DNA of 64,000 bases, taken from contig CAZCVI010000001.1 of assembly GCA_964502145.1 (NCBI GenBank), forward strand, positions 186,001-250,000, read 5' to 3'. The stretch is from CAZCVI01 sp964502145. Lineage in GTDB: Bacteria > Acidobacteriota > Aminicenantia > UBA2199. The notes beneath the pieces are model-generated. The model saw only the letters and a list, made by a program, of their open reading frames with translations, was not told where the DNA came from and ran no database searches. The position numbers were made by a program, and so were the translations under genes. This document shows, piece after piece, positions 53,118 through 62,345 of this stretch. The stretch's first letter is position 1; every line of letters starts with the position of its first letter.

Positions 53118-56102
53118 ATGAAACTGAAATTTGATTCCGGCCTCGACTACCAGCTTGAGGCTATAAAAAGTGTTACTGACCTGTTTGAAGGATTGCCCCA
53201 GCAATCGGAAAGTTTTCAGATTGAGTTTAGCAAGACCAAAGAAAGCATGTTCAATGAACTGGGAACCAGCAACAATTTTATTCTATCCCATGATCAACTA
53301 CTAAAGAATCTACATGCTGTCCAGTCCCGCAACAATGTACCTAAATCACGAATACTGATTGAGCCTGACAATCCCTATTCGTTTCCTAACTTCTCCATAG
53401 AAATGGAAACAGGAACCGGAAAAACCTATGTGTACCTCCGTTCCATATTTGAACTGAACCAGCTCTACAGTTTCAATAAGTTCATTATTGTCGTGCCATC
53501 CGTTGCTATTCGTGAAGGGGTAACCAGCTCCATCAAACTGATGCGCGATCACTTCAAGGGACTATATAATAATATAACCTTTGATGATTTTGTCTATCAA
53601 GCCAAGGATTTAAGCAAGGTACGCCAGTTCGCAGTGAATAATGCCATACAAATAATGGTCATCAACATCCAGGCTTTTGCAAAAGATGCCGGAGAGAATG
53701 TTGATTACAATGCATTAACCGACGCACAAAAGAAAAAGCTCAATGTCATCCACCAAGAACAAGATAAAATGTCAGGCAGGCGGCCTATTGAATATATACA
53801 GGCTACCAATCCCATACTAATCATTGACGAACCGCAAAGCGTAGACAATACCGATAAATCACAAAAAGCCATCCGCAATTTGAATCCATTATTCTGCTTG
53901 CGCTACTCGGCCACTCATACCAATCCCTACAATCTGCTCCATCAGCTTGACCCCATTCGGGCATACGACCTCGGTTTGGTCAAACAAATAGAAGTGGTCG
54001 ATGCCAGCGGAGGTCATGATTATAATCAGGCTTTGGTACGGCTTGATTCCGTGTTTTATCCTACCAATTCCAAAACACCCCAGGCGAAAGTCACCATTTT
54101 TGAAGACTCACCCAACGGAACAAAAGAAAAGCAGATAAAAATAAAACATGGCTCCGATATTTCCAAGGATACCAATCGCCCGGATTATGACGGCTATCTG
54201 GTAACCAATATTAACGCCGAACCGGGCAATGAATATGTCGAATTCCAGAATGGTGTCAGTATAGAACTCTTTCAGGAATTGGGTGGCATGGCAGATGAGC
54301 GTATGAAAAGCCAAATCGAACAAACCATTGAAGCGCATTTTGCCAAAGAGAGGAAATTCAAAAGCAAAGGCATCAAAGTTCTTTCACTGTTTTTCATCGA
54401 CCATGTCAAGAACTACCGCTCCTATGATGATGAAGGCAATCAACAGAAAGAAAAACTAGCCCAGTGGTTTGAAGAAGCCTATACTACTATCAGCAATAAA
54501 CCCATGTACAAAGGTCTCATCACCCATGCAGCCGAAGAAGTTCACGATGGCTATTTTTCAGCAGATAAGAAAAAAGGCAAGATATTTCAGCTTCTTGATA
54601 CCAGTGGTAGCACAGCAAAAGATGATGAAGTCTACGAACTCATCATGCGGGACAAAGAGCGTCTTTTATCTGCCGATGTTCCCTTGCGGTTTATTTTCAG
54701 CCATTCGGCCCTCAAGGAAGGATGGGACAACCCTAATGTCTTTCAAATTTGCACCTTGCGGGAAATGGGAACCGATCGCGAACGACGTCAAACTATTGGA
54801 CGTGGTTTACGCCTTCCTGTCAATCAAGATGGCGACCGTGTGTATGACGACCAGATCAATCGGCTCACAGTTATAGCCAATGAAACCTTTGAAAATTTTG
54901 CCAAAGGACTTCAGTCTGACATTGAAGTGGCTATTGACCCAAACGGCGGATTCAAATTTGGTCGTGTTCCAAAGATTGCCTTTACTACCTTATTAAACCC
55001 GGAGAAGACAAATTATCTCTCCCAAGAAGAATCACAAGAAATCTGGGGACTCATTGCCGAACAAGGCATTATTGACCACCATGGCGATTTTACCGAGAAG
55101 TTTCAACCGGATAAGCTGGACTTTACCCTTTCGCTGCCTCAACATTACGCAAGTTTGGAAGACTCCATTATCAACCGTATGATCAAATTCTTACCCCGTG
55201 ACTTTGTAAAGGATGCCCGCAAAAGACAAGCTGTTTCGTACAATAAAAGAATAGAACTGAACCCGGATTTTAAAATACTCTGGGATAAAATCAGTCAGAA
55301 GACACGGTACTCAGTAGAATTTAAAACGCCTAAGCTTGTTGAGCTTGCAGCAGCAAAAATCAAAAACATGTCTGAGATCAAAGCAGTCCAGATTGAAATC
55401 ACCAAACGCGATTTGGAAATCAATGAATCAGGGCTTGAAGGCGGCCTCATCACCAGCAATCGCACCCACATTGTCACCAATGAACAACCCTTGCCGGATA
55501 TTATTGCTTTCCTTCAACGTGAAACTGAATTAACCCGCGGCACGCTGTTTGAAATCATTAAGGCATCGGAAAGACTCAAGGATTTTTCCATTAATCCACA
55601 AGCCTTCATGACTGAAGCCGCAAAATTGATCAACCGCGCCCTCCATGAATTGATTGTTGATGGCATCAAATATGAACCAATCCCCGGCCAGTATTACGAA
55701 ATGCAGCTCTTTGAAATAAAGAAAGTCGAAGAATATATGACTCGGCTTTACCAAGTACAAAGTAAAGACAACCGAACTCCTTTTGACTACATCGCTTATG
55801 AAAGCGGAACAGAAGAAGAAGTGGCAAAACTTCTGGATAGTGATGAAAGGGTAAAGTTTTTTTGTAAACTCCCCCGTTGGTTCAAAGTTGCAACGCCCTT
55901 GGGTGATTACAATCCGGACTGGGCAGTTGTTGTTGAAGATTCACAAAAATTATATTTGGTCCGAGAAACAAAATCGACCCTGGATAGAGATAAAAGGCGG
56001 GAAAGTGAGAACAAAAAGGTGGATTGTGGAAAAGCGCATTTCAAAGCTATTGGTGTGAACTTCAAAGATGCTACTACGATTCATGAAGTATTGCAGGAAT
56101 GA
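53118..56102 (+). CDS. res: Type III restriction endonuclease (Res)
   Basis: A 994-residue SF2 helicase-nuclease. Walker A METGTGKT lies at residues 96-103, the DEAD-like motif DEPQ at 237-240 (LIIDEPQS), motif III-like RYSATH follows, and the late helicase motif is QTIGRGLRLPV. The C-terminal PD-(D/E)XK nuclease is intact: Asp934 (NPDWAVV), Glu950 and Lys952 (RETKST). It forms a complex with Mod, and cleaves after ATP-driven movement between two unmethylated sites. It begins 12 bases after mod, and its stop overlaps the ATG of a small metallopeptidase remnant. Confidence 0.95.
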   Translation: MKLKFDSGLDYQLEAIKSVTDLFEGLPQQSESFQIEFSKTKESMFNELGTSNNFILSHDQLLKNLHAVQSRNNVPKSRILIEPDNPYSFPNFSIEMETGTGKTYVYLRSIFELNQLYSFNKFIIVVPSVAIREGVTSSIKLMRDHFKGLYNNITFDDFVYQAKDLSKVRQFAVNNAIQIMVINIQAFAKDAGENVDYNALTDAQKKKLNVIHQEQDKMSGRRPIEYIQATNPILIIDEPQSVDNTDKSQKAIRNLNPLFCLRYSATHTNPYNLLHQLDPIRAYDLGLVKQIEVVDASGGHDYNQALVRLDSVFYPTNSKTPQAKVTIFEDSPNGTKEKQIKIKHGSDISKDTNRPDYDGYLVTNINAEPGNEYVEFQNGVSIELFQELGGMADERMKSQIEQTIEAHFAKERKFKSKGIKVLSLFFIDHVKNYRSYDDEGNQQKEKLAQWFEEAYTTISNKPMYKGLITHAAEEVHDGYFSADKKKGKIFQLLDTSGSTAKDDEVYELIMRDKERLLSADVPLRFIFSHSALKEGWDNPNVFQICTLREMGTDRERRQTIGRGLRLPVNQDGDRVYDDQINRLTVIANETFENFAKGLQSDIEVAIDPNGGFKFGRVPKIAFTTLLNPEKTNYLSQEESQEIWGLIAEQGIIDHHGDFTEKFQPDKLDFTLSLPQHYASLEDSIINRMIKFLPRDFVKDARKRQAVSYNKRIELNPDFKILWDKISQKTRYSVEFKTPKLVELAAAKIKNMSEIKAVQIEITKRDLEINESGLEGGLITSNRTHIVTNEQPLPDIIAFLQRETELTRGTLFEIIKASERLKDFSINPQAFMTEAAKLINRALHELIVDGIKYEPIPGQYYEMQLFEIKKVEEYMTRLYQVQSKDNRTPFDYIAYESGTEEEVAKLLDSDERVKFFCKLPRWFKVATPLGDYNPDWAVVVEDSQKLYLVRETKSTLDRDKRRESENKKVDCGKAHFKAIGVNFKDATTIHEVLQE

Positions 56103-56272
56103 AAGGACAAATTAGGGACAGGCCAATAAACGCCTTGATAGATTATCTGATTGTCCACGAGCTCTGCCACCTGCGCCATCCCAACCATGGCAAAGCCTAC
56201 CGTCAAGAAGTAACCAAGTATTTACCACTCTTCGATCAATTGGAGTCTCGCCTAACCGCCATGAAATGCTAA
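56099..56272 (+). pseudogene. Truncated YgjP/DUF45-like metallopeptidase C-terminus
   Basis: A 57-codon frame from ATG 56099 (overlapping the res stop as ATGA) to TAA 56272. It contains the zinc motif HELCHLRHPNHGKAY, followed by a helix ending LESRLTAMKC, exactly the C-terminal end of YgjP-like/DUF45 metallopeptidases. These genes often accompany restriction systems (known mainly for Type I). The first ~170 residues of the family are missing, so the fragment is a remnant now coupled to res translation. The active-site His-Glu-x-x-His is intact, but a fold this short is unlikely to work. Confidence 0.8.
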
Positions 56273-56306
56273 ACAAATAGCCGCCTCTTTTAGTTGTTTC
56301 CTTAGA

Positions 56307-56570
56307 TTATGCCCGCAGTTTTTCTACCACCCACAAGTTAACCAATGTTTCCGGTGATATACCCCGGGTGCGAGCTTGGAGTTCCACCCGGTCATAGATT
56401 TCCGGGTCAAGCGTTACACGCCGTCTATGTTTCGCTCTGACTTCAACGTTTACTTCCTTGGTCTGATCCCAATAGTCAGCCAGACTGTGGGAATCCCAAA
56501 ATTCAGCAATCCCTTCCACTGCACCTACCTTAGAGATGCCAGTAAGCGTGTTGTTTTTATTTTCGTTCAT
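56307..56570 (-). CDS. CopG/BrnA-like antitoxin
   Basis: An 87-residue protein. GIAEFWDSHSLADYWDQTKEV is the conserved N-terminal region of CopG-type antitoxins that pair with BrnT-like toxins; VRAKHRRRVTLDPEIYDRV leads to the ribbon-helix-helix (RTRGISPETLVNLWV). Its ATG lies inside the 3' end of the toxin remnant upstream, the normal toxin-first order of this family. The antitoxin seems intact although its toxin is not. Confidence 0.85.
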   Translation of the reverse strand: MNENKNNTLTGISKVGAVEGIAEFWDSHSLADYWDQTKEVNVEVRAKHRRRVTLDPEIYDRVELQARTRGISPETLVNLWVVEKLRA

Positions 56571-56780
56571 AACGTTTTCGCTCCTTTTTATCCATATCCC
56601 GTGCGGTTATTATCAAAGCCGCGTTTCCGGGCTTATGAATGAAAATCACAGCCAAGTACCGACCGGAATCAGTTTGCCCACAGGCAGAATACACATCTTT
56701 TGAGTAACTTGGTGTTTAACAGATACTTTTTCAATTGCCTGACGAAAAAATTCAATATTTACTCTCTCTCTCTTCATCAT
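56557..56780 (-). pseudogene. BrnT-like toxin gene broken by a deletion and frameshift
   Basis: Read on the minus strand from ATG 56780 the frame gives MMKRERVNIEFFRQAIEKVS and KHQVTQK, matching the N terminus of BrnT-like toxins, then runs out of family similarity. In another frame the C-terminal part is complete: KDVYSACGQTDSGRYLAVIF, then ITARDMDKKERKRYERK and TAA at 56557. About 25 codons in the middle, which contain the usual EVEE region, are absent, and the frame changes at the junction near 56690. The toxin is therefore inactive. Its 3' end overlaps the antitoxin start. Confidence 0.75.
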
Positions 56781-57423
56781 ATTTTCTTTTCAATTCTGGA
56801 TCCCGGGCAATATTAAACACGGTATGCCGGAAAGTAAACTTCACTACAGCTATAATACCAAGCAATAAGAAAAAATAGAAAACAAATGCCTGATACAACG
56901 ACAAATGACTAAAACGCAATAAAAAACGGGCGTAAAAATAGACCAACGCGATAAAAATACCAATCAATAAAAACAAGGCATCCCCTATTCCCCGTCCCCT
57001 TTTAAGAAATTCAATCCCAAACCGCAAATGACCTCGGATTTCCTCTTTAGGAAATTCCTTCAGCTTGGCAATCAGCGGCGACAACACTATCCCCAATACA
57101 AAACCAGCCGTAAGAACAAGGAAATAAAAAAAACCAACAATGATCCAGAGCTGCTGATCACGATAATTCAATGAAAAAAACATTAAAAAATAAACCAGAT
57201 ACGGATAACCAATCACCAGAAGGAGATCATTGAGCGACCGTGCCTCTTTTTGATGCATCACCTGCAACGCCACAATGGCAATAATATAAAACACTATTCC
57301 CACAAACAACAACGTGGCCGGAACAAAAGCGGTAAAATCCAAACGCGAAAAAATGAACGCAAAAACAAGGGTAACAAAACAATACAAAACAAAAAGAAAC
57401 CGAAAAACCCGGACTGGATTCAT
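56752..57423 (-). CDS. Hypothetical integral membrane protein
   Basis: A 223-residue protein with six or seven hydrophobic segments (FRFLFVLYCFVTLVFAFIF at the start; ILLGIIAVVKF near the end) and a charged C-terminal tail (RDPELKRKYDEERESKY). GGAGGAGAG precedes the ATG. No family recognised. Its last 29 bases overlap the start of the BrnT-like toxin remnant. Confidence 0.7.
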   Translation of the reverse strand: MNPVRVFRFLFVLYCFVTLVFAFIFSRLDFTAFVPATLLFVGIVFYIIAIVALQVMHQKEARSLNDLLLVIGYPYLVYFLMFFSLNYRDQQLWIIVGFFYFLVLTAGFVLGIVLSPLIAKLKEFPKEEIRGHLRFGIEFLKRGRGIGDALFLLIGIFIALVYFYARFLLRFSHLSLYQAFVFYFFLLLGIIAVVKFTFRHTVFNIARDPELKRKYDEERESKY

Positions 57424-57454
57424 GCTCTCCTCCCCATTTTATGCTAACTTTTCC

Positions 57455-59485
57455 CTAACTTTTCATAACCCTAACAATCACTTCAGCCAGTTCATTTTTA
57501 TCAATCGGTTTTGATAGATAATCATTCATACCCATGGCTACAAACTTTTCCTTATCTCCTTTCATCGCATGGGCAGTCAGCGCAATAATGGGAATACACA
57601 CATTATTTTTTTCCCTGGCCTGTTGGCGGATTCGTTTGGTTGCTTCCATGCCATCCATCACCGGCATTTGAATATCCATTAAAATCAGATCAAAAGGTTC
57701 TTTATCCAAGGCAGCTAATGCTTCCATACCGTTTTCTACAGCAATGGCCACATGCCCCATTTTTTCTAAAAACCTTAAAATAAGTTTCCTATTAATAATA
57801 TTGTCTTCAGCCACCAGTATTTTTAAATGCTCAGTTTTAGGAAGACCCGGAACACATCTTTCATTAATTGGCCTGTTGTCTATCCTGGAGGCATGAACTA
57901 TAGCGGGAGGAAGTTTGGCCATAATCGTAAAATCAAAGACCGTTCCTTTGCCCACCGTACTGGTCACACGAATAGAACCATGCATCAGCTCAATCAATTT
58001 TTTGACAATACTCAACCCCAAACCCGCCCCCTGATATTTCCGCGAATAAGAACCATCCACCTGCACAAAAGGTTCAAAGATAAATTGCAATCGGTCAGCA
58101 GGAATCCCAATCCCCGTATCAGAAACAGAAAGATGAAGCGTGATATATTCACTGCTGTTTTCACACGGACAGGCATCCACATGGACAACCACCTGCCCAA
58201 ACTCGGTAAATTTTATGGCATTACCCACCAAATTTAATAAAATCTGTCTGAAACGACCACTGTCACTAATCACAGACGCCGGCGTTCCCGGTTCAATCTC
58301 ATAATCCAATTTGAGACCTTTCGCTTCCACTTGATTGGTAAATAGCTTGACAGTAGAGTCCAATAAAGTTTTTATCTCCAGTTCATCTTCAAAAATTTCT
58401 ACGATGCCCGCCTCTATTTTTGAGAAGTCCAAAATATCGTTTATGATCGTTAACAGGTTTTTTCCCGATATCGTAGCCGTCTGGATATACTCTTTTTGCT
58501 CCTTGTCCAACACCGTGTCACCCAGCAATTGCAACATCCCTAAAACACCATTCAACGGGGTCCTAATTTCATGGCTCATATTGGCCAGGAACTCGCTCTT
58601 CGTTTTATTAGCCGCCTCAGCATACTCCTTTGACTTGAGCAATTTTTGCTGCGTGGTCTTCACTTCATAAGTAGAACTAACCAACGATGAAAACAAACGG
58701 AAAAATGATAACTCATAGTCACTAAACCGATACCTGCAACGACTACTTGACACGACCAACAAATATGGACACCCAGACAGGGAAAGCAATACATACAACA
58801 GATCACCCACTTGAACAGGTTCGCCAAAAATCTGTTCAGGTCCAGGTAAAGCAGGTTCTTTATTTCCTTTCCAGCAAAATACAGTCCATTTCCCCCCCTG
58901 ATTCTGCTGCAAAAAAGCAACGGCATCAAAACCAAAGAACTCATCCAATAAAAAATCGATGATCCGTCCAGGAAATTCATCAATCCCAAGATATTGAAGA
59001 TCATCGGCAGCAAATTGAACCAATTTGGTTAACGCGGTACTGGTCCACTTAGTATGTTCCTGAAGATCTCCGCGAATTTTCTTTTGCGATGAATCATAAA
59101 AATCAGCCAGACGTTGGTACTGGATAGTCGTGCGCTCTCTTTCCACAGTAAGGTTCATCAAAGCCTTATTCTCTTCTCGCAACGCCGCAATCAGGGTTAA
59201 ATAACCTTCCACCAACGGAACAAAGATCGGCCATTGATCGTTTGTGATGATCATATGCCAGAACCGGGTGCCCAATGCAGAAAAAGAAAAACTATCCCCC
59301 ACAGTAATCAGCAAACCAGATATTTTTTCAAAAAATGCACCAAATTCCTTTTTTAAATTGTCAAGACCCGCCGCATCAGTAAACAACGCGACCACACCAC
59401 TACGCAGATCACGTTTCGTTATTTTCTCATAGTATTGGAATGGCGCCGGAGTTTCTTTCAGGGTGGACAAGAGGGAATAGTTCAT
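57455..59485 (-). CDS. Hybrid sensor histidine kinase with receiver domain
   Basis: A 676-residue cytoplasmic kinase with no membrane helix. The N-terminal ~120 residues are of unknown type, then a coiled coil (EENKALMNLTVERERTT), a GAF-like domain (about 160-270), and a HisKA domain with phospho-acceptor His305 (MSHEIRTPLNG). The HATPase domain follows (LLNLVGNAIKFTE, DTGIGIPADRL, GAGLGLSIVKKL), then a receiver domain with Asp604 (LILMDIQMPVMDG). Its ATG overlaps the stop of the FIST gene (TAATG), so the FIST protein is probably its sensory partner. The downstream phosphotransfer target is not in the window. Confidence 0.93.
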   Translation of the reverse strand: MNYSLLSTLKETPAPFQYYEKITKRDLRSGVVALFTDAAGLDNLKKEFGAFFEKISGLLITVGDSFSFSALGTRFWHMIITNDQWPIFVPLVEGYLTLIAALREENKALMNLTVERERTTIQYQRLADFYDSSQKKIRGDLQEHTKWTSTALTKLVQFAADDLQYLGIDEFPGRIIDFLLDEFFGFDAVAFLQQNQGGKWTVFCWKGNKEPALPGPEQIFGEPVQVGDLLYVLLSLSGCPYLLVVSSSRCRYRFSDYELSFFRLFSSLVSSTYEVKTTQQKLLKSKEYAEAANKTKSEFLANMSHEIRTPLNGVLGMLQLLGDTVLDKEQKEYIQTATISGKNLLTIINDILDFSKIEAGIVEIFEDELEIKTLLDSTVKLFTNQVEAKGLKLDYEIEPGTPASVISDSGRFRQILLNLVGNAIKFTEFGQVVVHVDACPCENSSEYITLHLSVSDTGIGIPADRLQFIFEPFVQVDGSYSRKYQGAGLGLSIVKKLIELMHGSIRVTSTVGKGTVFDFTIMAKLPPAIVHASRIDNRPINERCVPGLPKTEHLKILVAEDNIINRKLILRFLEKMGHVAIAVENGMEALAALDKEPFDLILMDIQMPVMDGMEATKRIRQQAREKNNVCIPIIALTAHAMKGDKEKFVAMGMNDYLSKPIDKNELAEVIVRVMKS

Positions 59486-60678
59486 TACGATGGCCCAAGC
59501 AAAAGCGCTACATAAGATACATTGTGAAAAAAGACCGGCGTATAACTGCCATTCTCACAATGAATGGGCCCCATTTCACCAAAAGAAGGGAAGCCCACCA
59601 GCGGAAGTTTTTTGCCCAGCACATCAAAAAGACGGCTGGTTTCCTCTTTCACCCGTTCTCCTAACATCCATTTGCGCGCACCACAACTGATCACTATAGC
59701 ACAGGCCGGTTCAAAAGACAGTGTACCAATTCCGGTTATCGCATCGTTCACCCCGGCCACCACATCATCATTAGTGGCATTGCAGACACGCACAGTCGTG
59801 CCAATTTTAATGCTTCCAAAGTAGGAGACCTCACCACTTGCCATAAAAATCTTATCGGACGTTCTAAGAAAGAAACGGTCTGATTGTTCAGACTCGTAAA
59901 CCGCCAGGGGAAACACACCCAGAGATGCTTCCGACACCGGGATACCAAACTGCTCCTCTAAAAAATTAAAGGCCGTTTTTCCATCAATATACCCCACGAT
60001 ATTGTCGTGCGATTCCTCGACTATACCAGACTTCCCCATAGGTTTCCAACCACTGGCCGTGTTGATAGCAAAAGAGAAAGCACCAGACATCCCCAATATC
60101 CCCACCGCATTCTCATAAAGCTGGCCATTGCAAAAGATAAAACCTTTTTTAAACTGCCAATCATCGCCAGTCAAACCTCCAATAAATGGAACGTTCAATA
60201 CATCACCCACTCCTTCCACGATTTTGACCCCATCGCAACTCTTATCAGCAAAAACAAAAGCCAAATTTATAGGGCTTTTGCTCTGGCTTAATACTTCCCG
60301 GGCACATTCCTGTGCGGAGTAAAATGGGTCCAGATTCGCATCAGTACGAATCGCCATTGACCACCCGATTTTTTTTCCGCCATTAATCGCCAGAGCTGCA
60401 ACGCCATTATTGACGACTCGTTCCGTTTCGTAAACACCATCCCCCGTACCACCGAAAATAATCACATCCTCTGTGCCCAAACTACTATAAATCGCTTCAA
60501 AGAGCTCGGTGAAATCATAATAAATAGAAGCAAACAGCAAAATCACTTCCGGTTGAATCTCCTTCAACGCTTCACCCATTTCAATACCTGCCTCATAGGA
60601 ATCCACGGTAGTCGTGCTAAAAGATTTGAATTTAAGCGGGGGCGCACTATTTTTATTGTTCTGGTTTATTATTGTCAT
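59485..60678 (-). CDS. FIST-domain sensor protein
   Basis: A 397-residue protein consisting of FIST_N and FIST_C domains: VILLFASIYYDF and IIFGGTGDGVYETERV in the first, FIGGLTGDDWQFKKGFIF at the junction, and CAIVISCGARKWMLG with FPSFGEMGPIHCENG in the second. FIST domains are thought to bind small ligands such as amino acids and to feed signal-transduction proteins. It is translationally coupled to the hybrid kinase. ATG 60678 is preferred to TTG 60681. The ~90 bases upstream are very A/T-rich and probably hold the promoter, but no clear boxes can be picked. Confidence 0.9.
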   Translation of the reverse strand: MTIINQNNKNSAPPLKFKSFSTTTVDSYEAGIEMGEALKEIQPEVILLFASIYYDFTELFEAIYSSLGTEDVIIFGGTGDGVYETERVVNNGVAALAINGGKKIGWSMAIRTDANLDPFYSAQECAREVLSQSKSPINLAFVFADKSCDGVKIVEGVGDVLNVPFIGGLTGDDWQFKKGFIFCNGQLYENAVGILGMSGAFSFAINTASGWKPMGKSGIVEESHDNIVGYIDGKTAFNFLEEQFGIPVSEASLGVFPLAVYESEQSDRFFLRTSDKIFMASGEVSYFGSIKIGTTVRVCNATNDDVVAGVNDAITGIGTLSFEPACAIVISCGARKWMLGERVKEETSRLFDVLGKKLPLVGFPSFGEMGPIHCENGSYTPVFFHNVSYVALLLGPS

Positions 60679-60772
60679 CAATAAATTTTATAAAAAAAAT
60701 ATTTTTTTTTCAATAAATTTCCACTTCAATTTTATTTTCCTTGGTAGTTTTGGGGTATTACTAAATTTTTAC

Positions 60773-62002
60773 CTATAATCCCAGAATTTTTAACCACAGC
60801 AGAGTAATAAGAATAGAAACCACCGTCACCGGTATCCCTACCCGCGCATGTTCCTTGAATCCAAGCTTAACTCCATACTGTCGAGCACTCTCAATGACAA
60901 TCAGATTAGCAATACTACCGATAGTAATCAAATTCCCAGCAAATGTCGAAGACAACGCCACCACATACCACTGCACTGGTTGCGTGATATCTAAAAATTT
61001 CACCAGCAACATCGTGGCAGGTACATTACTGACAATGTTACTTAAACCAGTAGACAATACGGTCAGATTAAAAAGATTCTGAACATCAAACCCCCCAAGC
61101 CGCAAATAATGCACAAATGTGGCAGGCAAACCGGTAATCTCAATACCGGCAATCACAATAAAAAGCGCACAAAAAAGAGTGATCAAATGCCAATCAATCA
61201 ACCCCAATATAGATCGGGTATTCATGCTCCGACTACACAATAAAAACCCGGCTAAAGCCAGCGCTGAAAGTTCCCGCGGTACAGGTGTGAAAAAAAAGAC
61301 AATTAATAAAACCACTATCGCCAATCCTTTGTACGCCTGATGAGTGTTAAACTCCGGCCACGAATGACGCCGCTCATGAATCTGAACCGATACTTCCACC
61401 AGAAACTTGTGCCGATACATAAAATAAATAATCCAGTACGCGGCCCCTAACGATACCAGAGTGGGCACTAAACAAAATAACAAAAAACTTCCAAAATGCA
61501 GGTTCCCCACCTGTCCTAGAAGCATGTTCTGCGGATTCCCAATAATAGTGGCAGCAGAACCAATATTACTGGAAACTGCCAACCCAATCAAAAAAGGAAT
61601 CGGATTGATACGAACCTCAAGCAATGAAAGACAAACCACAGGAGTAAACGCAAGACACACAATATCATTAGCCAGCAACGCGGAAAGCAGGGCACAAGTG
61701 CCCATCATTACGGCTAAAAAACGGGCGGGTTTATCAGTAAAACGAGTTATAGTCAAGGCAAGACGAGTATAAAACCCACTCAAACGCAACTGCGCAGAAA
61801 TTACCATCAACGCATACAATAAAAGAATGGTTGAAGTATCAATAGCACCCACAGCCTGTTGAGTAGACAGAGTACCAATTGTAACCATAGCAATAGCTCC
61901 TAACAGAGCAATACCGGTGCGATCCAACGCTAAACCCGGCAGAGTTCCCAAGGCTACCCCACCATACGTCACAATAAAAATAATCAGAGTTATAGTTTCC
62001 AT
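60773..62002 (-). CDS. SLC13/ArsB-like ion transporter
   Basis: A 409-residue membrane protein with about eleven hydrophobic segments. Features of the ion transporter superfamily include LLANDIVCLAFTPVV and GSAATIIGNPQNMLLGQ in the first half, and SNIVSNVPATMLLVK with GNLITIGSIANLIVIE in the second. The repeated N-x-x and G-N-P/I-G-S loops are the two inverted re-entrant hairpins. It exports or imports an anion (arsenite, dicarboxylate or similar); the substrate cannot be read. ATG 62002 is chosen over a TTG at 62020. Confidence 0.88.
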   Translation of the reverse strand: METITLIIFIVTYGGVALGTLPGLALDRTGIALLGAIAMVTIGTLSTQQAVGAIDTSTILLLYALMVISAQLRLSGFYTRLALTITRFTDKPARFLAVMMGTCALLSALLANDIVCLAFTPVVCLSLLEVRINPIPFLIGLAVSSNIGSAATIIGNPQNMLLGQVGNLHFGSFLLFCLVPTLVSLGAAYWIIYFMYRHKFLVEVSVQIHERRHSWPEFNTHQAYKGLAIVVLLIVFFFTPVPRELSALALAGFLLCSRSMNTRSILGLIDWHLITLFCALFIVIAGIEITGLPATFVHYLRLGGFDVQNLFNLTVLSTGLSNIVSNVPATMLLVKFLDITQPVQWYVVALSSTFAGNLITIGSIANLIVIESARQYGVKLGFKEHARVGIPVTVVSILITLLWLKILGL

Positions 62003-62065
62003 TTGTTCTCTAAAGAACAATGATTATAATATAACAGGCCATAAAATTCAATACCAAGGCATAAA

Positions 62066-62241
62066 CTGAATTCACTATCAAATTCTTGAAAACATGGTAA
62101 GGCAATGTGGGAGTTATGGGAATGATGGGAATTATGGGAAGAATGGGAGGGATGGGAATTTTTTTGTTTATCCCATAATTCCCATAATTCCCATTCCTCC
62201 CATAATTCCCTTTCTTCCCATTAATTTAACGGTGAATTCAG
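62066..62241. repeat. Dispersed inverted-repeat element, copy 3
   Basis: A 176-bp copy with ends CTGAATTCACT (62066-62076) and GGTGAATTCAG (62231-62241). The left arm has six or seven ~9-base words (GGGAGTTAT, GGGAATGAT, GGGAATTAT, GGGAAGAAT), a TTTTTTTGTTTA turn like copy 1, and a complementary right arm. It occupies most of the 343-base gap between the transporter and the DinB-like gene. Confidence 0.88.
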
Positions 62242-62345
62242 ATGGTCTGGCGGTTGCAAAGAAAAAAGGTTTGGAGTAAAATTGAAATTGTTTTATTGAA
62301 TTCTGTTAGCGAATCAAAAAAATTTAGAAAAAAGGAGACATCATC

